Shown here: one piece after another, positions 63,598 to 64,000 of the stretch
How positions within the stretch are numbered: position 1 is the stretch's first letter
How the letters are laid out: each line of letters begins with the position of its first letter
Assembly: GCA_037013495.1 (NCBI GenBank)
Contig: CM072803.1
Coordinates: 54,077,627-54,141,626 of the forward strand
Length of the DNA: 64,000 nt
Reading direction: 5' to 3'
Origin: Hippophae tibetana
Lineage: Eukaryota; Streptophyta; Magnoliopsida; Rosales; Elaeagnaceae
The notes under the pieces: generated by a model
The model's input: the letters and a program-made list of their open reading frames with translations, nothing else
What the model was told of the DNA's origin: nothing
Database searches by the model: none
Position numbers and translations under genes: made by a program

Positions 63598-64000
63598 GTA
63601 AGTCTTAATTCCCCGCATAGATAAATTGATGCAAATATTATTACCACCCTGCAAGACGGAAAAGGTGATGGTTAGATGTTATTTTGGACATCATTTGGAA
63701 ACTTCTTGTTAAATAGCTAGAAAATTTGCTATAATGTTTGAGAGTAATATTTCCGATCATGTTTCTTGGCTTCTTAATCTTAGAAAGGGTTTGGTACGTA
63801 GATTCTTAGGGAGAATGGGATAACTAATGGTAAATTCAATAGGTTCTATTATAACACAACTAAATTAACTTATAAATAACTTAAGATTAATGATGTGGTA
63901 AATGAATTATAAATTAGAATTATTGATACATTATATAAAATAAGGAACAAAATTTTAAAAGTTTGATAGTTTTTCATTTTAAGACATAATAAATTCCATT
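63598..64000. repeat. B/A hybrid unit 9 (partial)
   Basis: B start, switch at gagagtaatatttccgatc, A' tail with tctattataacac. It is cut at 403 bp by the window edge. Confidence 0.85.

Larger units (their letters stand above)
1..64000. repeat. Satellite DNA array, ~547-bp units of two alternating types
   Basis: The window is filled end to end by a head-to-tail tandem repeat. Unit boundaries, set at the recurring ctttgtaag (or ctttggaag), give 117 units, nearly all 544-548 bp. Exceptions are A units of 535, 539 or 542 bp and one 815-bp chimera. Types A and B align along their full length, so they descend from one ancestral unit, but carry many fixed differences. Examples are the starts gtaagtgtt (A) and gtaagtctt (B), and gtaatatttcgcatcatg (A) against gtaatatttcaaatcata (B). 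The phase is arbitrary; I chose it so that base 1 starts a unit. Three times about 182 bp would fit three nucleosomes, which is inference only. A eukaryotic origin follows from array size and lack of genes; the chromosome position is unknown. Confidence 0.97.
58137..64000. repeat. Right domain block 3
   Basis: Units: A 58137, B 58684, A 59229, hybrid 59776, B 60324, A 60870, B 61415, A 61960, B 62506, A 63051, hybrid 63598 (cut by the window end). The region around the A starts at 60,870 and 61,960 is duplicated at offset 1,090, with shared ctagcctttg and cagcaaaattcgtgc. The array continues past the window. Confidence 0.85.

Noticed and set aside
1..64000. CRISPR array
   Set aside because: Repeats are about 547 bp with no short repeat-spacer pattern; units abut directly.
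1..64000. Transposon or LTR insertion
   Set aside because: No terminal repeats, target-site duplications or coding remnants interrupt the units. The only large length change, at 30,018-30,832, is made wholly of satellite sequence.
1..64000. CENP-B box
   Set aside because: No string fitting the core pattern TTCG....A..CGGG was found; ttcgagtttttattcccgc looks similar only in its ends.
1..64000. tRNA, rRNA or telomere repeats
   Set aside because: No tRNA A/B boxes, rRNA-like stretches or TTAGGG/TTTAGGG runs were seen.

Overview
The whole 64-kb window is one uninterrupted tandem satellite array. I find no gene, RNA gene, transposon or unique spacer. All units run head to tail in one orientation, and I saw no inverted unit. 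The unit is about 547 bp and AT-rich: counting unit 1 by hand gives 152 G/C in 547, about 28%. Units come in two homologous types, A and B, that normally alternate to give a dimer of about 1,092 bp. A starts with gtaagtgtt and carries tttggaacctag. B starts with gtaagtctt and carries tttgtaagtaag. I phased the array by hand into 117 units, the last cut by the window edge. Such an array points to eukaryotic heterochromatin (centromeric, pericentromeric, subtelomeric or a knob). The species cannot be read from the sequence, and I do not recognise the family.

Left domain, 1-30,017: 55 units in strict A-B alternation. It contains repeated blocks at several scales: dimers repeated at 1,094 bp (1-2,188; 8,742-12,023), a tetramer repeated at 2,175 bp (about 11.5-16.4 kb), and a tetramer higher-order repeat (HOR) of 2,187 bp from about 18.0 to 29.5 kb. 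A larger near-identical tandem duplication of 5,459 bp (ten units) sits on that HOR, about 17.85-23.30 kb copied to 23.30-28.76 kb.

Boundary, about 29.5-33.6 kb: the last regular A unit is followed by an 815-bp deletion chimera (30,018-30,832), then by a cluster of B/A hybrid units.

Right domain, 30,833-64,000: units are more diverged from each other, and strict alternation is broken nine times by a hybrid unit that starts as B and ends as A. No reciprocal A-to-B hybrid was seen. Local duplications (2,182, 4,913, 7,094 and 1,640 bp offsets) and similar units up to 26.8 kb apart show a history of unequal exchange or conversion.

Possible functional elements inside the units are one 20-bp perfect palindrome at unit position 267-286 of most B units, a homologous site in A where the same half-site is a direct repeat 11 bp apart, and an AT-rich core conserved between A and B that contains a TATA-like string. 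No protein-coding function is supported. All comparisons were made by eye, so small counts of differences may be off.
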